DNA from: Ascarosepion bandense
Taxonomy: Eukaryota; Mollusca; Cephalopoda; Sepiida; Sepiidae
Length of the DNA: 64,000 nt
Reading direction: 5' to 3'
Assembly (NCBI GenBank): GCA_037127315.1
Contig: JBBBDQ010000400.1
Coordinates: 1,027,501 to 1,091,500 of the forward strand
Of the stretch, positions 42,245 to 54,137 are shown one piece after another. Every line of letters begins with the position of its first letter. Within the stretch, counting starts at the first letter, position 1. The notes under the pieces were generated by a model that saw only the letters and a list, made by a program, of their open reading frames with translations, was not told where the DNA came from and searched no databases. The translations under genes and the position numbers were made by a program.

Positions 42245-42610
42245 AGTTTCGTTTTATAAAATAAAAGAGTTATAGAATTTACAAATATTTTTGCTTGTCT
42301 TTCATATTCTCGATTACATTAAAACTTTTAAATAATATTTTAATACATTAGCTCTCTTTTTAACCCATCAAGACGTCATTTACTTTTCAAGCAATATGTG
42401 GACAGCATAGACATTATTTGAACAGGAATTTAATTTAGAAAAATGAGCTAAAATTCTGGCCTCTACTACATTCGGTTAGACGTGAATGTCCATCTGAAAG
42501 GCATGAATCTAGTTCCTTGCTAATGGCTTAAAACAGGATAGATTTTGTTGTTCGTTGTATGTTCGGTCGATTTTATTTTTAACATTATCTCCACTACTTT
42601 ACTGTGGGGA
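42245..42610. other. Unassigned sequence
   Basis: Nothing recognised. Confidence 0.4.
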
Positions 42611-42611
42611 A

Positions 42612-42918
42612 ATTTTGTGGTACAGTGAATATCGGCTCGGAACGAGAAGCCGGGGAGCCGAGTTTGAATTCCAGCTGAATCCATTGTATTCCTTTACGCG
42701 CAAATACCTTTGGGAAAGGTATTAATCCGTCTATTCCTTCCAGTTATGGGTTAAATAGCAGGACAGATTGGGTTCTATAGCCTTGGTCGGCAACCAGTCT
42801 ACCGCAGAAAGCAATGGCAACCTACTGCGGGATAATCTTCTGCCCAGTCAGTCATGTCTCTTTCGAGACATGATCGCCCAAGCGTGTATCACGTATGACA
42901 CTTAACTGACTGACTATC
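42612..42918 (+). mobile_element. SINE-A copy
   Basis: Head gtggtacagtgaatatcgg, B-box-like gagtttgaattcc, full body, gactgact tail. Confidence 0.92.
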
Positions 42919-42919
42919 A

Positions 42920-43545
42920 CGAAGATACACGAGAATATTTCATTTTTTCTTAAAAGAATTTTTCTCGATACTTGATCTATGGAAGGACGACATTGTAATA
43001 AATAATGTGCAGAAAGCAAATAAAAACAAAAAGATTCCACTATCTTTCATTAGAAGTCATATCAATTTGCAGATAGTAACGAAATGGAATCACTGAATTG
43101 CTGTCTCGCTGGAAAATGTAATTCATTTTTAAATAAATAACATTTTCAACGACCCTCTTTTATGAAACCTGTTATATTCAGTGTAATTACTTAAAAACAG
43201 CACCTTTCCTGTGCGTGTACAGGTGGACATTTACAATAATCTATTTAAATCGGTGCTGTTTTCTCCAAATTCACTTTCTACATTGATGTATTCAATTTAA
43301 TGCAGCTATTTACAACGTGACACACTTGCTCTATTTATAGCTGAATTAGAGGATGTATGTCCCTTTGAATTCATTTATGAGTCTTTAATTTTTTTTCTAA
43401 TTGCTGCTTAATATTCGGAAAATATATCAATTTCAGGTAACATGAAAATTAACTCAAAAATCACACTGAATTACTTTCATATATGAGACATATTGACGAT
43501 TCTTCAAGGAATAATAGCTTTCAGGTATATATTCAATTTCTCTAA
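42920..43545. other. Unassigned sequence
   Basis: AT-rich; nothing recognised. Confidence 0.4.
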
Positions 43546-43547
43546 GG

Positions 43548-44310
43548 AAAAATAGCTATGAAGTATGTAGCCGATTTCACCAAGGAAAAAATAGCTATCA
43601 AATATATAGCCGATTTCACCAAGGAAAAAATAGCTATCAAATATATAGCCGATTTCACCAAGGAAAAAATAGCTATCAAATATATAGCCGATTTCACCAA
43701 GGAAAAAATAGCTATCAAATATATAGCCGATTTCACAAAGGAAAAAATAGCTATCAAATATATAGCCGATTTCACCAAGGAAAAAATAGCTATCAAATAT
43801 ATAGCCGATTTCACCAAGGAAAAAATAGCTATCAAATATATAGCCGATTTCACCAAGGAAAAAATAGCTATCAAATATATAGCCGATTTCACCAAGGAAA
43901 AAATAGCTATCAAATATATAGCCGATTTCACCAAGGAAAAAATAGCTATCAAATATATAGCCGATTTCAGCAAGGAAAAATAGCTATCAAGTATATAGCC
44001 GATTTCAGCAAGGAAAAATAGCTATCAAGTATATAGCCGATTTCAGCAAGGAAACATAGCTATCAAGTATATAGCCGATTTCAGCAAGGAATAAATAGCT
44101 ATCAAATATATAGCCGATTTCACCAAGGAAAAAATAGCTATCAAATATATAGCCGATTTCACCAAGGGAAAATAGCTATCAAATATATAGCCGATTTCAC
44201 CAAGGAAAAAATAGCTATCAAATATATAGCCGATTTCACCAAGGGAAAATAGCTATCAAGTATATAGCCGATTTCACCAAGGAAAAATAGCTATCAGGTA
44301 TACAGTCGAT
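43548..44310. repeat. 39-bp minisatellite open on both strands
   Basis: About 19 copies of gaaaaaatagctatcaaata + tatagccgatttcaccaag. Because 39 is a multiple of three the first eleven copies are open on both strands (141 and 143 codons, period 13). Later copies are 38 bp and break the frame. No start context, splice site or known family, so it is treated as a satellite. Confidence 0.95.
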
Positions 44311-44314
44311 TCCC

Positions 44315-44680
44315 ATAAGGAAAGAAATTCATTTATTAATCAATGTATAACTGTTTCACAGGATAAAAAATATAATTCTTTTCTGAAATCTGTAGTTTGT
44401 AAACAGTCTGAAATACCACCCACAAGTGAGTCATAATAGATAATAAGAAAAAAATCTATTTTCACGTTACAAACTTTCCGCCAGTAGACTGGTGCTACTA
44501 AATTTCAAAAGAACGGCATGATTACAATAGAAATCATTTAGAAAAGACATTCAAACGTTCTCCTTTACTGGTATATTGTTATTAGCCAATGAAAACCTTT
44601 CTTTACATATTTTTTTCCCATCATTCTTCGTTCTTTCTTGGCGATTCATTCACTAAGACTAACCAATCATTTTCTTCCTT
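44315..44680. other. Unassigned sequence
   Basis: Nothing recognised. Confidence 0.4.
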
Positions 44681-44686
44681 TGCTTT

Positions 44687-44925
44687 TCATGTCTTTAATA
44701 TGTACTGAGAATTATCCAAGGCTTCCTTCTTCATTATATACCTCATAAATTTAAAATGCCTCTTTCTGATTATAAAAATTATCTTTCTATTTATCTGAAG
44801 ACTTCGTTGCTGGTTATATCTTTCTGTTCCTGTTTTTCTTAGCATTTGTTGGCACATATCTGCTGCTTCAAGACTCATCCTTATATTTGAGGATAATATT
44901 CCAGTGTTTCCTAACACGAACATAA
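44687..44925 (-). mobile_element. Decayed LINE-R fragment
   Basis: Minus frame reads MSLEAADMCQQMLRKT, INRKIIFIIRKRHFKFM, KKEALDN, a diverged version of EAAEMWFYRRMLRIS...METKRKLILSIRKRQLKF...KEGLEN. Confidence 0.7.
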
Positions 44926-45174
44926 AGAAAAATATGTAATCTTTTCTTAAAAAGATTCCTTATAGTGAAGATAACTGAATCTGGTGAAAATATTACTGTT
45001 ATTTTTATATTAAGAATTTTTCTCAAGTGAATATTTTTCCTGAACTGAAATATTTTCATTATTCCAACAATTTATGAGACTTGCCTTGATCTGTATTATT
45101 TTTAATAAATATTAACCAAAAGTATTCTTCAATCTTCCTAACTTGCTTGAAATTAAAGTTTGTACTTTACATTT

Positions 45175-45177
<3 letters not shown>

Positions 45178-45217
<40 letters not shown>

Positions 45218-45512
45218 ATCCGCAGGCAGATCTGTTTCGCTGTATCAAAACTCATCGGTATGGTTAGACATCCGATTTCTTTTTACCCAGGACTGAAATC
45301 CGACCGAATTGGCTTCAGCCGGCGATTCTACCTCTGAGCTATGGGCGTTCGGTAGAAGAAGGCAGACTTTTTATCGTGTATATTATCATTATACACGCCC
45401 AATAGCTGAGAGTGTTCTAATTCATTGCTGAATGAACGATGCGTAGATGCTAGAGTAGCTACTGTTTTTCAAAGTTACCATTCTTTCAGAATGCTCAATC
45501 AAGGTGTGTGTG
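45178..45512 (-). mobile_element. SINE-B unit with (TA)n tail
   Basis: Minus strand: cccatagctcagaggtagaa, ggtcggatttcagtcctgg (A and B boxes), gtctaaccataccgatgag, and a tail ending at the TA run 45178-45214. The complete unit is about 300 bp. Confidence 0.78.
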
Positions 45513-45522
45513 TGTGTGTATG

Positions 45523-45528
<6 letters not shown>

Positions 45529-45565
<37 letters not shown>
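45529..45565. repeat. (TA)n microsatellite
   Basis: TA run after a short TG run. Confidence 0.95.
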
Positions 45566-45569
<4 letters not shown>

Positions 45570-46460
45570 GAAAATTTTCAAAATTCAAAGGTGTCGGATG
45601 TACATTTCGACATAGGATCTCTAATAGAGACTCTACATCACGTCAGCGACATTGTTTTTCCAAATGGCGAAGGCCTTGAGTTAGAGTGTGGAGGGGTTTT
45701 TGGTTAACAACGGTCACAGAGTGGAAAAGGACAGAGCTGGTAGTCGCGGGGTTACAGGGTGTTGAAATGGTATATTTAGGAAGGGGAGGAATAGGAGTTC
45801 ATATTTTATAAAGATAGACAACTAAATGAGTTAAATTACTTTTTAAAGTTAAGATTTTGGGCAGTTTGAAGAGGTGTATTTAGGCGAGAAGAAATGGGTT
45901 TCAGTATAAGATTTTAAAAAGTTTTTTAAGTTTATTTGATTAAACCTTTTAGGTAAAAGCAAGCTAAATGCCAATTACAGGAAGTTATCAGTTTAAAAAT
46001 TATTAGAGAAAAAATATTAGAGAAAAAAAATATATATATATACATATATGTGTTAACCAAGGAAAAAGGGGTTTACTAAAAGAATCCATATGTTCTAAAG
46101 ATAGGCAATTAAAGGAGTTTGGGAAAGGAAGGTGGGGGTGGGGGGTGGGGGGTTAAAATACTTGTTAAGGTTAACGTTAGGGTAAAATTAAGATTAAAAC
46201 TTAAATTGAATCCTTTTAATTTATATTCTAACATCTAGTCAACAGGGATTTAAATTCTAAATTTAAGTATTCGAATAATTTGCCTTGAGGCGGCACTTAC
46301 TGATGAATTCCCTCCTAAGATTCAGTAGCCGGTGTTGGTGGGGGTATTTTAATATTGAAATTTTTTTCCAGTAAACATAGTCAGCACCTATCATGAAAAT
46401 TCCTCGGAATACGGGCTGAACCTATCAGTTTCCAGCTAATTTCAGGATCCAGCCCTTCTT
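45570..46460. other. Unassigned sequence with a G-run cluster
   Basis: 46130-46152 holds gtgggggtggggggtgggggg, able to form a G-quadruplex with a nearby ggg. The rest has no recognised feature. Confidence 0.5.
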
Positions 46461-46628
46461 CTTTCATTTTCCAGAATGCCCGCGAAAGGGCTGTCTGGTA
46501 CCTCTGAACGGGGTTCGAAAAGGACCGGCGGACATACCGATATAGGTCCGGAAGTCGTAATGTTGGAAGTAAACGTTATATTTATTACTCTCTATATTTA
46601 GCACTATACTAAATTTCTTTTGAGGTTT

Positions 46629-46631
<3 letters not shown>

Positions 46632-46666
<35 letters not shown>
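46632..46666. repeat. (TA)n microsatellite
   Basis: Alternating TA run. Confidence 0.95.
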
Positions 46667-46669
<3 letters not shown>

Positions 46670-46719
46670 ATTTCAACCCAAGTTTGGACAGAAAAACACT
46701 AAAACGCTAGAGATAGTAT

Positions 46720-47390
46720 TTTCCTCATATTCTTTAATATGAGAAAAACACTATTGAGAGAAAGAGAGCAAAAATATTTTAAAAAATAACTATTGTTATT
46801 GTATTTAAAATCTTTTGAAGATCAATGTTGACTGCGAAGGAATGACCTGGAAGAGTCGTCTACAGTGGAAGAAACTATTTGCATAGATCTTGCGGTCACA
46901 TCTAGCCAATACAGCTATAAAATTATGAGACTCTACCGCCAATCTAGTCATTCAATTGCCATACGTAATGCACGCATGAGCGATCATATCTTTTTCGAAA
47001 TATGACTGACTAGGCAGAAGATTTTTCGGCAGTAGGTTGTCAAACGCAATTGATCTTGCTATTCAACCTATAGGCGGAGGGAGAAAAGTCTGATTAATAC
47101 ATTTCTCAATGGTATCTGCGTGTAAGTTAATTCAATGGGAATTCGAATTCGGTTCTATGAGTTCTCATTCTGAACCGATATCCATGATACAACAACGGAC
47201 ATACAGCCAATCTAGTAATGCGCTTAATTTCATAAACTTTAGGTACTATGTAAGAAAGGCCATCCTAACAATTATCACGAAAGTATGTATAGAAAAGGTG
47301 CAAAGAAGATACATTACTGTTGTATGAAGGTGGCTGAACCCGAAATGTAAGATATGGACGAATAGCATTACAGATTCTTTTTCGTATTTT
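46720..47390 (-). mobile_element. LINE-J2 fragment interrupted by a SINE-A
   Basis: 3' UTR 46720-46790, ORF2 tail to 46948, SINE 46949-47205, then continued tail to about 47390 (gccgccaatctagt ... tacgttactgttgtatgaag). Collinear with 34300-34715. Confidence 0.8.
46949..47205 (-). mobile_element. SINE-A inserted in LINE-J2, 11-bp duplication
   Basis: Reversed SINE between GCCAATCTAGT at 46938-46948 and at 47206-47216. Confidence 0.93.
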
Positions 47391-47396
47391 ACCAAG

Positions 47397-47438
<42 letters not shown>

Positions 47439-47538
47439 TTTGCAAAAAAGATACGTTACTGTTGTGTGAAGGTGACTGAACCCGAAATGTAAGATATGGA
47501 CGAATAGCATTACAGATTCTTTTTCGTATTTTACCAAG

Positions 47539-47574
<36 letters not shown>

Positions 47575-47690
47575 TTTGCAAAAAAGATACGTTACTGTTG
47601 TGTGAAGGTGACTGAACCCGAAATGTAAGATATGGACGAATAGCATTACAGATTCTTTTTCGTATTTTACCAAGAAATATATATCAGTAC
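47299..47690. repeat. Tandem triplication of a LINE-J2 segment with (TA)n
   Basis: Three copies of aagatacrttactgttg ... ttttaccaagaaatatat, starting near 47307, 47449 and 47585. TA runs follow copies 1 and 2 (47398-47434, 47540-47571). Confidence 0.92.
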
Positions 47691-48175
47691 CTCCACTAAA
47701 TCGTTGAAAAAACAGCGATTTAGTAGATTTTTCTAATTTTCTGAGAATAATGGGTCACAAATGTATATTTTATATTTGCAAGATTTTTAAACCGAGAATT
47801 AACTTTTGTTTAAAAAGAAAAAGAACAAAAAGTGGTTGAATTACTTATCATTATTAACCATTTGGACAAATAAAAGGCCCAAAACTTAATAAAAACGAAC
47901 TTTTTCCTTCAAACTATTTGTTATTATTAAGAGGGAAGATCAAATTATTCTTAATTATTTAAAAAAAAAAAAATTCTTTCTAACACGATCGAAATTTTGG
48001 TACAATTTTTTTTTTTTATTTTAGTTAGCGGGTCACCAATTCTTTACGAGGCTTTACAATGGAAAATGTAATAAATGTAATAAATGTAATATTATGTAAC
48101 TTAGTTTTTTTACGATGAAAAACAGTAATTTGAAAAAATCCAATTATTGTCGAATTTTAATGAAACTTTTAGAAC
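47691..48175. repeat. Unknown dispersed AT-rich repeat
   Basis: 47745-47812 is repeated at 49642-49709, and 47822-47875 at 50640-50697. The family was not recognised. Confidence 0.6.
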
Positions 48176-48177
48176 TT

Positions 48178-48805
48178 CTTTTTTTTTTTTTTTTTTTTTT
48201 AATCATCTCACCCCAAGCAAGGCATTCCACTGCCACTATTGCGCATGGGGCTACATAGGGGAAGGTAAAGAGAAGGAGTGGATAGACATAGGGAATGTCA
48301 GGAGAAAGGTGATAGATGAGTAAGGATAGCGAGGATGAGTGTCGGGCAGATGGGAAGAGTGCTTGATAGAATGGGAGCAGGTTAGTTTGTTAGGAGGTGT
48401 CTATTGACCTTACATTTAAACTCCTGGAGATTGTAGCCGTCGGGGAAGCAATCGTTTGGAAGAGAATTCCACAGTCGGGAAGTGCGAGGAAAGAAACTGT
48501 TGGAGTAGAAGTTACATCTGCATTTTATCGGTTTCACTGTAAAAGGGTGGGATCTAGTTGCTAATCTAGTATCTCGTGCAAATTCGTATTTAGGAGGCAC
48601 CAGTGATCTAAGTTCATCGGAGCAGAAGCCGTGAAAGTATTTATAGAAGAGACACAGCGAAGCCACGTCTCGCCGGTGGGAGAGAGACAGCAGGCGGTCT
48701 GCCAAGTCGGTATCTATCACATTACAGACCCTCCTCTGAACCTTATCGAGAAGCCCGAGGAGAACAGCAGGGGCACCCGACCAGATATGGCAGCAGTTAT
48801 TCACA
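48178..48805 (-). mobile_element. LINE-J 3' part with intact ORF2 tail
   Basis: Minus frame 48382-48804 (140 codons) is uninterrupted: HIWSGAPAVLLGLLDKVQRR, LSHRRDVASLCLFYKYFHGF, TRLATRSHPFTVKPIKC, TSRLWNSLPN, YNLQEFKCKVNRHLL. The 3' UTR 48200-48380 has the aagcaaggcattccactgcc signature and a 21-bp terminal homopolymer. Jockey/CR1-like by the WNSLP tail. The best-preserved LINE-J copy here, though the reverse transcriptase is truncated away. Confidence 0.93.
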
Positions 48806-48809
48806 AATA

Positions 48810-50000
48810 AATGAAATTATTTTGAAATTTTTAAAAATCATGGTAAAAATATATTTTTTACATTTGTTACCCCACTCGACGTAAATTCATGAAATTTTAA
48901 GAAATTAAATTTTGTCAGAAAAATTGGTATTATTAGTTAAACTCAGGACTCATTTGAGAATATAAATCATCTATTTCTTTTTAAATTTTGCCTTTATTTC
49001 CAAAAATCTGCTCCAAATAGTAAAATAAAAAGGGCAATAAAACTGTGACATTATTTAATTTGATAAGATTTAATTAATTTAATAAATTTAAGAACATTAT
49101 AGTCTGAAGAAAAGAAATTCGATTAATAATGAAATTTTAAACGAATAGTTTACATTTTTAATTTTAATAATTTATAATTTTCAAAAATATTTTTAAAATG
49201 CTTCAAAGTATTTTTGTCGTTGGCTTATTAACTTATAAAATGAATATTTACTAATCGAAAATTGAAAAGTTTACTAAACTAAACTAAGTAAACTAAGTTT
49301 ACTATACTAAACATCGTGCCTTCGTACATTGAAAATGATATTCAATTTTTTGTGTATTTGAAGGTTTTTGTTTTTTTTATGGTAGTTTCTATGTGTACAT
49401 TAAACAGTCATGTGTTTCATGGTTTCTTTCTCTTAGAGGAAAAAAATATACAATAATATCACTTGTGATCGCCATTCACTTAGCTTATCTCGCATATGTC
49501 AAGTTGTCAACACATTTCAAAGACGAGGTAAAGGTCAAAAAGTTCAACTCTGTGTTTAAGAAATAGTTTTATTCTAAATTTCATGCTATAAATAAGTAAT
49601 ACTTGTGTAAATTTTACATTGAATTTGTTGATTTTCCTTAAAATAATGTGTCACAGATATATATTTTATGTTTGCAACATTTTTAAAATCGAGAATTAAC
49701 TTTTGTTTACAAATGTGTCGATCGCTTAAAAATGGCTGAAAAATTGAAAAAAAAAAGAATTTTTTTTATTTCAATCAATATAATTTCTGTTTGAAATACA
49801 TCAGGGTATTTTCTTACTGGAAATAGGAAATTTACTCGCTTAGCACTCAGTTAAAACTAAAACAAAAGTTTCAAAAATTCACTTTAAAAGTTGGTTATCG
49901 AAAATGAATGGAGGTTCTTAGATTCATTTTAGTGTAATGTTGCACGGAAAGTAGAATTATGAAATAAAATACCCTGCTATGCTATTGTGTAACCTTTCAC
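48810..50000. other. AT-rich unassigned sequence
   Basis: Contains the dispersed repeat copy at 49642-49709. No gene recognised. Confidence 0.45.
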
Positions 50001-50004
50001 AGAA

Positions 50005-50100
50005 ATATTCTTGGGAGAAGCTTGAACCAGTCACCGTCCTCCTTACCATATGTGGGTTAAATAGCAGGGTAGACTATGCTCTCTAGCTTTGTGTGTCAAT
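50005..50100 (+). mobile_element. Very old SINE-A fragment
   Basis: atattcttgggagaagctt ... atgtgggttaaatagcaggg follows the SINE-A body order with many changes. Confidence 0.5.
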
Positions 50101-50109
50101 CAATATAAG

Positions 50110-51235
50110 TGAAGGAAAACGTTGATTTCCAAACTGTAGAAAAAACAACAATGCATGCTAATTTAAAGATAATGAAGAAAAAATAAGCGGAGAGTAATAA
50201 ACACCTATGTCCTAAAGAAGCATGACATTAAAATATTTAAAGCTAAGCGATGCATTCATTGGCATTCATTGGCATTCAATGAGTATTTTGCATCTGGTGG
50301 TCTTCACATGTTTGTTCAGATTTTAATTCATTTTCTTCTACCTTTAATTCACCACAGTCTGAAAGAATCGCAGGACTGTATCTTAAGTTTTTTTTTTTTT
50401 TTTAGAGTTGAATTGATATAAGATTTTCATCTAGGAATCAGTGACATTTTCTCTTAAATGCTTTTTGTAGAAGGAATTAGTTTTCATAGAACCAAATCTC
50501 TCTCTCCTTCTCTGTCACTCACTCACACATTAGTCTGCCCTAAATTTAATTCTTTCAACTCCTTTCATTCTCTGGCCTTCATATACCAGTATCTAACGGT
50601 TTCATGTCTTTCAATGTTTGATAAAATTTCAGGTAGAGAAAGAAAAGGAAAAAAGTGGTTGAATTACTTATCATTATTAACCATTTAGATAAATAAAATG
50701 TTTTTTTTCCAAGAGTATTACTTCTTGGCTCCCAATCTGGCTACCTCTGAGACAAGTTTAGGATGAATTATGACCCATCAAGAGTATTGTATGTTGATAT
50801 TTTAGTGCAATGTAATGAGACTGCCAAATAGCTTGGCCATTAACAACTTCTTTATTTTATACGCATACATATATGTATGCGTATTTTTTGTGAGTGTGTT
50901 TTGTTAGAGGCTTTTTCGTATTTCCTTTGCAGCTTACATTGGAGCATTTTTCTCTTTCCAACAAAATTATATCATATTGATACTATGCTCTAGAAAGTTC
51001 ATTTTTATTTAAAAACTGTGAAAGCAGCAAAACATTGTCTTCTTGCTTTAAATCCCTTTCTCATGCAAACAAGGCACTTGAAAAAAATCCTTACAGAATA
51101 TTTTCATATTGCCTATCATCAGCAAAAAAGAAATTTGCTAGGATGCTAGAAAAATTATATAAAAATTAAGAAAAGAAACTCTTCCTTGTCGTTTTCAACG
51201 AAACATGCTTACAAGAAAGTGTGCTGCCTAGATAT
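50110..51235. other. Unassigned sequence
   Basis: Includes the dispersed repeat copy at 50640-50697; otherwise nothing recognised. Confidence 0.4.
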
Positions 51236-51242
51236 ACATTAA

Positions 51243-51243
51243 T

Positions 51244-51275
<32 letters not shown>

Positions 51276-51350
51276 TCGTCATCCACATACAAGCTTGTTT
51301 CGCTATATCACAGCTCATCAGTGTCGCTAGACATATCCACTTGCTTCTAT
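51243..51350 (-). mobile_element. Partial SINE-B with (TA)n(CA)n tail
   Basis: gtcatccacatacaagcttg ... gctcatcagtgtcgctagac to cttgctt, next to CA and TA runs at 51245-51275. Confidence 0.65.
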
Positions 51351-51455
51351 GCATCTTTTATTTGTTATATGCCTTTCTTCTGTCTCTTTCATTAATATAT
51401 GTATATGTGTATATGCATATATGTATATATATGTGTATATAGGTATATATATGTA

Positions 51456-51458
51456 TGT

Positions 51459-51492
<34 letters not shown>
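51456..51492. repeat. (TA)n microsatellite
   Basis: TA run ending a wider TA/TG-rich area that begins at 51396. Confidence 0.93.
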
Positions 51493-51497
<5 letters not shown>

Positions 51498-51539
51498 TAT
51501 CTGTTGTTTTTTAAATATTTAAAATAAATTTATAAATAT

Positions 51540-52078
51540 ATTTACATACAGGAGGTGCTGAAAATTTTTGTGTTCGACCCAATTCTTAAGTTATAATCAA
51601 ACATAGTATTATCTTTATTTATTTTGTTTGAGACGACTGACTTTCATTGGTGGAGCTTTTAACATTTCAACATATCTCTCTCGCCCTCATATATATATAT
51701 ATATATATATAGGCATCACATTTCCTCTCTTTTGACATTTCTTTCATTATTTCTGACAGTTATTTCTTAAATTCTGCTTGAAAATCTATCTGGAATTTTA
51801 GCTAGTAAGGCTGGGAGGTTAGAAATGGCCCCTAATGGACTTTCCATCTGTCTAAATGGCACAGCTATTATTTTATGAAGAAATTAAATTTTGTAAAATT
51901 TTCTCTTTTCATTCAGCATAATCATTGACTTTTCAAGAAAAAGAGCGCACTGTGAAATGGGAGACATATTTTCTCAATTCACAGTGTCCCTGGTCTCATT
52001 TTATGTTTGTGTGTCTCTGTATGAGTGTCTGCTTCCTTTTAGAGTTCCCTCTCTTTCTCTGCGTGTCTTTTACTCACA
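51540..52078. other. Unassigned sequence
   Basis: A (TA)n run at 51690-51711; otherwise nothing recognised. Confidence 0.4.
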
Positions 52079-52227
52079 TTATCACAAGGCAATAATGCCA
52101 CTAATGCGCAAGTTTTACTGGTATTGAAAGAGAATGGAAAGAATTTAGTGAGGAGAAATGACAGTAAAAGGACAGAGTTGCAGAAATCTAAAATGGCGAT
52201 TTATTGCGTTTAGATTTATGAAGATTG

Positions 52228-52604
52228 TGCGTCGTGTTGCAGTGGATATCGGCTCGGAACGAGAAATCGGGAAGCCGAGTTCGAATTCCACTCGTATTCC
52301 TTGCATTCACTTACGCGCAAATACCCTTGTGAAAGGTATTAATCCATCTCTTCCCTCCAGTTATGGGTTAAATAATAGGACAGATTGGGTTCTGTAGCCT
52401 TGGTCGGTATTAATCCATCTCTTCCCTCCAGTTATGGGTTAAATAATAGGACAGATTGGGTTCTGTAGCCTTGGTCGGCAACCAGTCTATCGCAGAAAGA
52501 AATGGCAACCTACTGCGGGATAATCTTCTGCCCAGTCAGTCATGTCTCTTTCGAGACATGATCGCCCAAAGCATCTATCACGTAAGGCACCTAACTGACT
52601 GAAG
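52228..52604 (+). mobile_element. SINE-A with internal 71-bp tandem duplication
   Basis: Head gtgttgcagtggatatcgg to tail ctaactgactga. The segment ggtattaatccatctctt ... ccttggtc is present twice, at 52335 and 52406. Confidence 0.94.
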
Positions 52605-53162
52605 TGGCAGGGAAACAAGAAATCGAGAGTGAGTTCCAGAGACGAGAAGTGCGAGGAAAAAAAAACTATTTGAAAGTTACATATATTTCAACTTTTATGT
52701 GCCATGCCCATTCAGGAACTAGGCGATTGTTGTGGATCTTACTTGCTAATTTGTTGTAGAGTTGTGGTGAAGTTTTCGCCGCAAAGTTGTAGTGACCGGT
52801 TTGTATCGAAAGTAAGACACGGAACAAGAAGGTAGGTTCAAAACAGTATATTAGTATATCAAGAAACAAGATATTCAAAGTGCTAATAATAAATAACTAG
52901 AAATAAGTTACTCCGAAGGTATTATTACCCTGATTAATGCCTGAATAGTAGCTGTCGTCAACTGCCGTACTAACTGCTTTAGTTAACTGCTTTCCAGAAG
53001 TCACGCAGGTAATTACATATAACAAGAGGAAGTCTCCATTCCTCGTAGGAGGGCATTATAACAGCGATCATGGACTTAGATTCACGCGCGTATGCCTGTT
53101 TCTACAAGTCTATATACCTATGTCTCTGCCTCTATCGCTCTATCTGTATATTTCTGCTTCTC

Positions 53163-53308
53163 CGTTTAACTGGAGGGAATAGACGGATTAATATCTTTCC
53201 CAAGGGTATTTGCACGTAAGTGAATGCAAGGAATTCATCCGGAATTCGAACTCGGCTCCCCGATTTGTCATTCCGAGCCGATATCCATTGCACCGTAACG
53301 CACAACCG
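53163..53308 (-). mobile_element. SINE-A head, minus strand
   Basis: Contains ttgcacgtaagtgaatgcaa, B-box complement ggaattcgaactc, and the head to cgttacggtgcaatgg on the minus strand. The tail half is missing. Confidence 0.88.
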
Positions 53309-53564
53309 AGTAGAACGCTTAAATTATCGCGGTCGGGGTGCCAAGGAAGAGAGTTCATTAAGATAGCTGCCAGAAAATATTTGTAAAACTGACAGAATGT
53401 CCGTCAGAGTGGTGAAAAATGACCTGAAATCGAGATACTATGTCAGGGCCAATTTCATAGCAGAACCTTCTTTGACTTTTGTGGAGCAATCTCGAGATCT
53501 ATAGCCGAAGCATTAGCCCAGCTATAGCAACAATATTCAGTTGTTTTTAAAACTTTCCTAGACC

Positions 53565-54135
53565 TTGCTTAAGAATTATTAGACTACCCCCCACCCCCAA
53601 AAAAAACCTTGCCTGAATGATATTTCCCTTATGGATGATTTTTGTGAATACCATTTTTGGGGGGATTTGTCAAGAAACACGAAATTACTTCTGTGTGTGT
53701 ATGTGTGGTTCTTGCTGTATAGAAGCCAATTTCTCCCCGCTCACACTTCATAATCATACCCTCAAAATCATTCTACATTCTACGCATTGAAGGTCAAATT
53801 TGGAATCAGTCTTATGAGTTCTGAATCATGCATGTTTAACGATCTGGAAGGAATATACAAGTGTGAGTTTGGATCAATAAAATCCGAGACCCGACGCGTT
53901 TTTCGCCACTGAATTTTGATCTGAAAATTTCTGTGTATTTATTTAAAATCCTGTAGAAGCCTAGTTGGAAATATGGTCACAGACTAGCCATACTAAACAT
54001 TACTGCTTTGCCTTTCGTGGCTGCTAATCTTGTATAAAGTGAAGGAATTAGATATACAACCAAACGGTTCTGAATTCCCAGTTGTCTTCAACCAAAAGCT
54101 AGAGCGTCTTGTTTGCTTTGGTATTAACCTCTTGT
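53565..54135. other. Unassigned sequence
   Basis: Nothing recognised. Confidence 0.4.
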
Positions 54136-54137
54136 TG

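Larger units (their letters stand above)
52080..53560 (-). mobile_element. LINE-J2 copy carrying two SINE-A insertions
   Basis: J2 pieces at 52080-52227 (3' UTR), 52605-52900 (ORF2 tail) and 53310-53560, separated by SINE-A at 52228-52604 and by unassigned DNA plus a SINE-A at 53163-53308. Heavily decayed. Confidence 0.6.

Noticed and set aside
43542..43983. Two long overlapping open frames (141 and 143 codons) on opposite strands
   Set aside because: They exist because a 39-bp satellite unit is a multiple of three and lacks stops. No start context, splice sites or known family.
48155..48830. Target-site duplication around the LINE-J at 48178-48805 (aatgaaactttt / aatgaaattatttt)
   Set aside because: Similarity is imperfect and both strings are AT-rich, so it cannot be told from chance.
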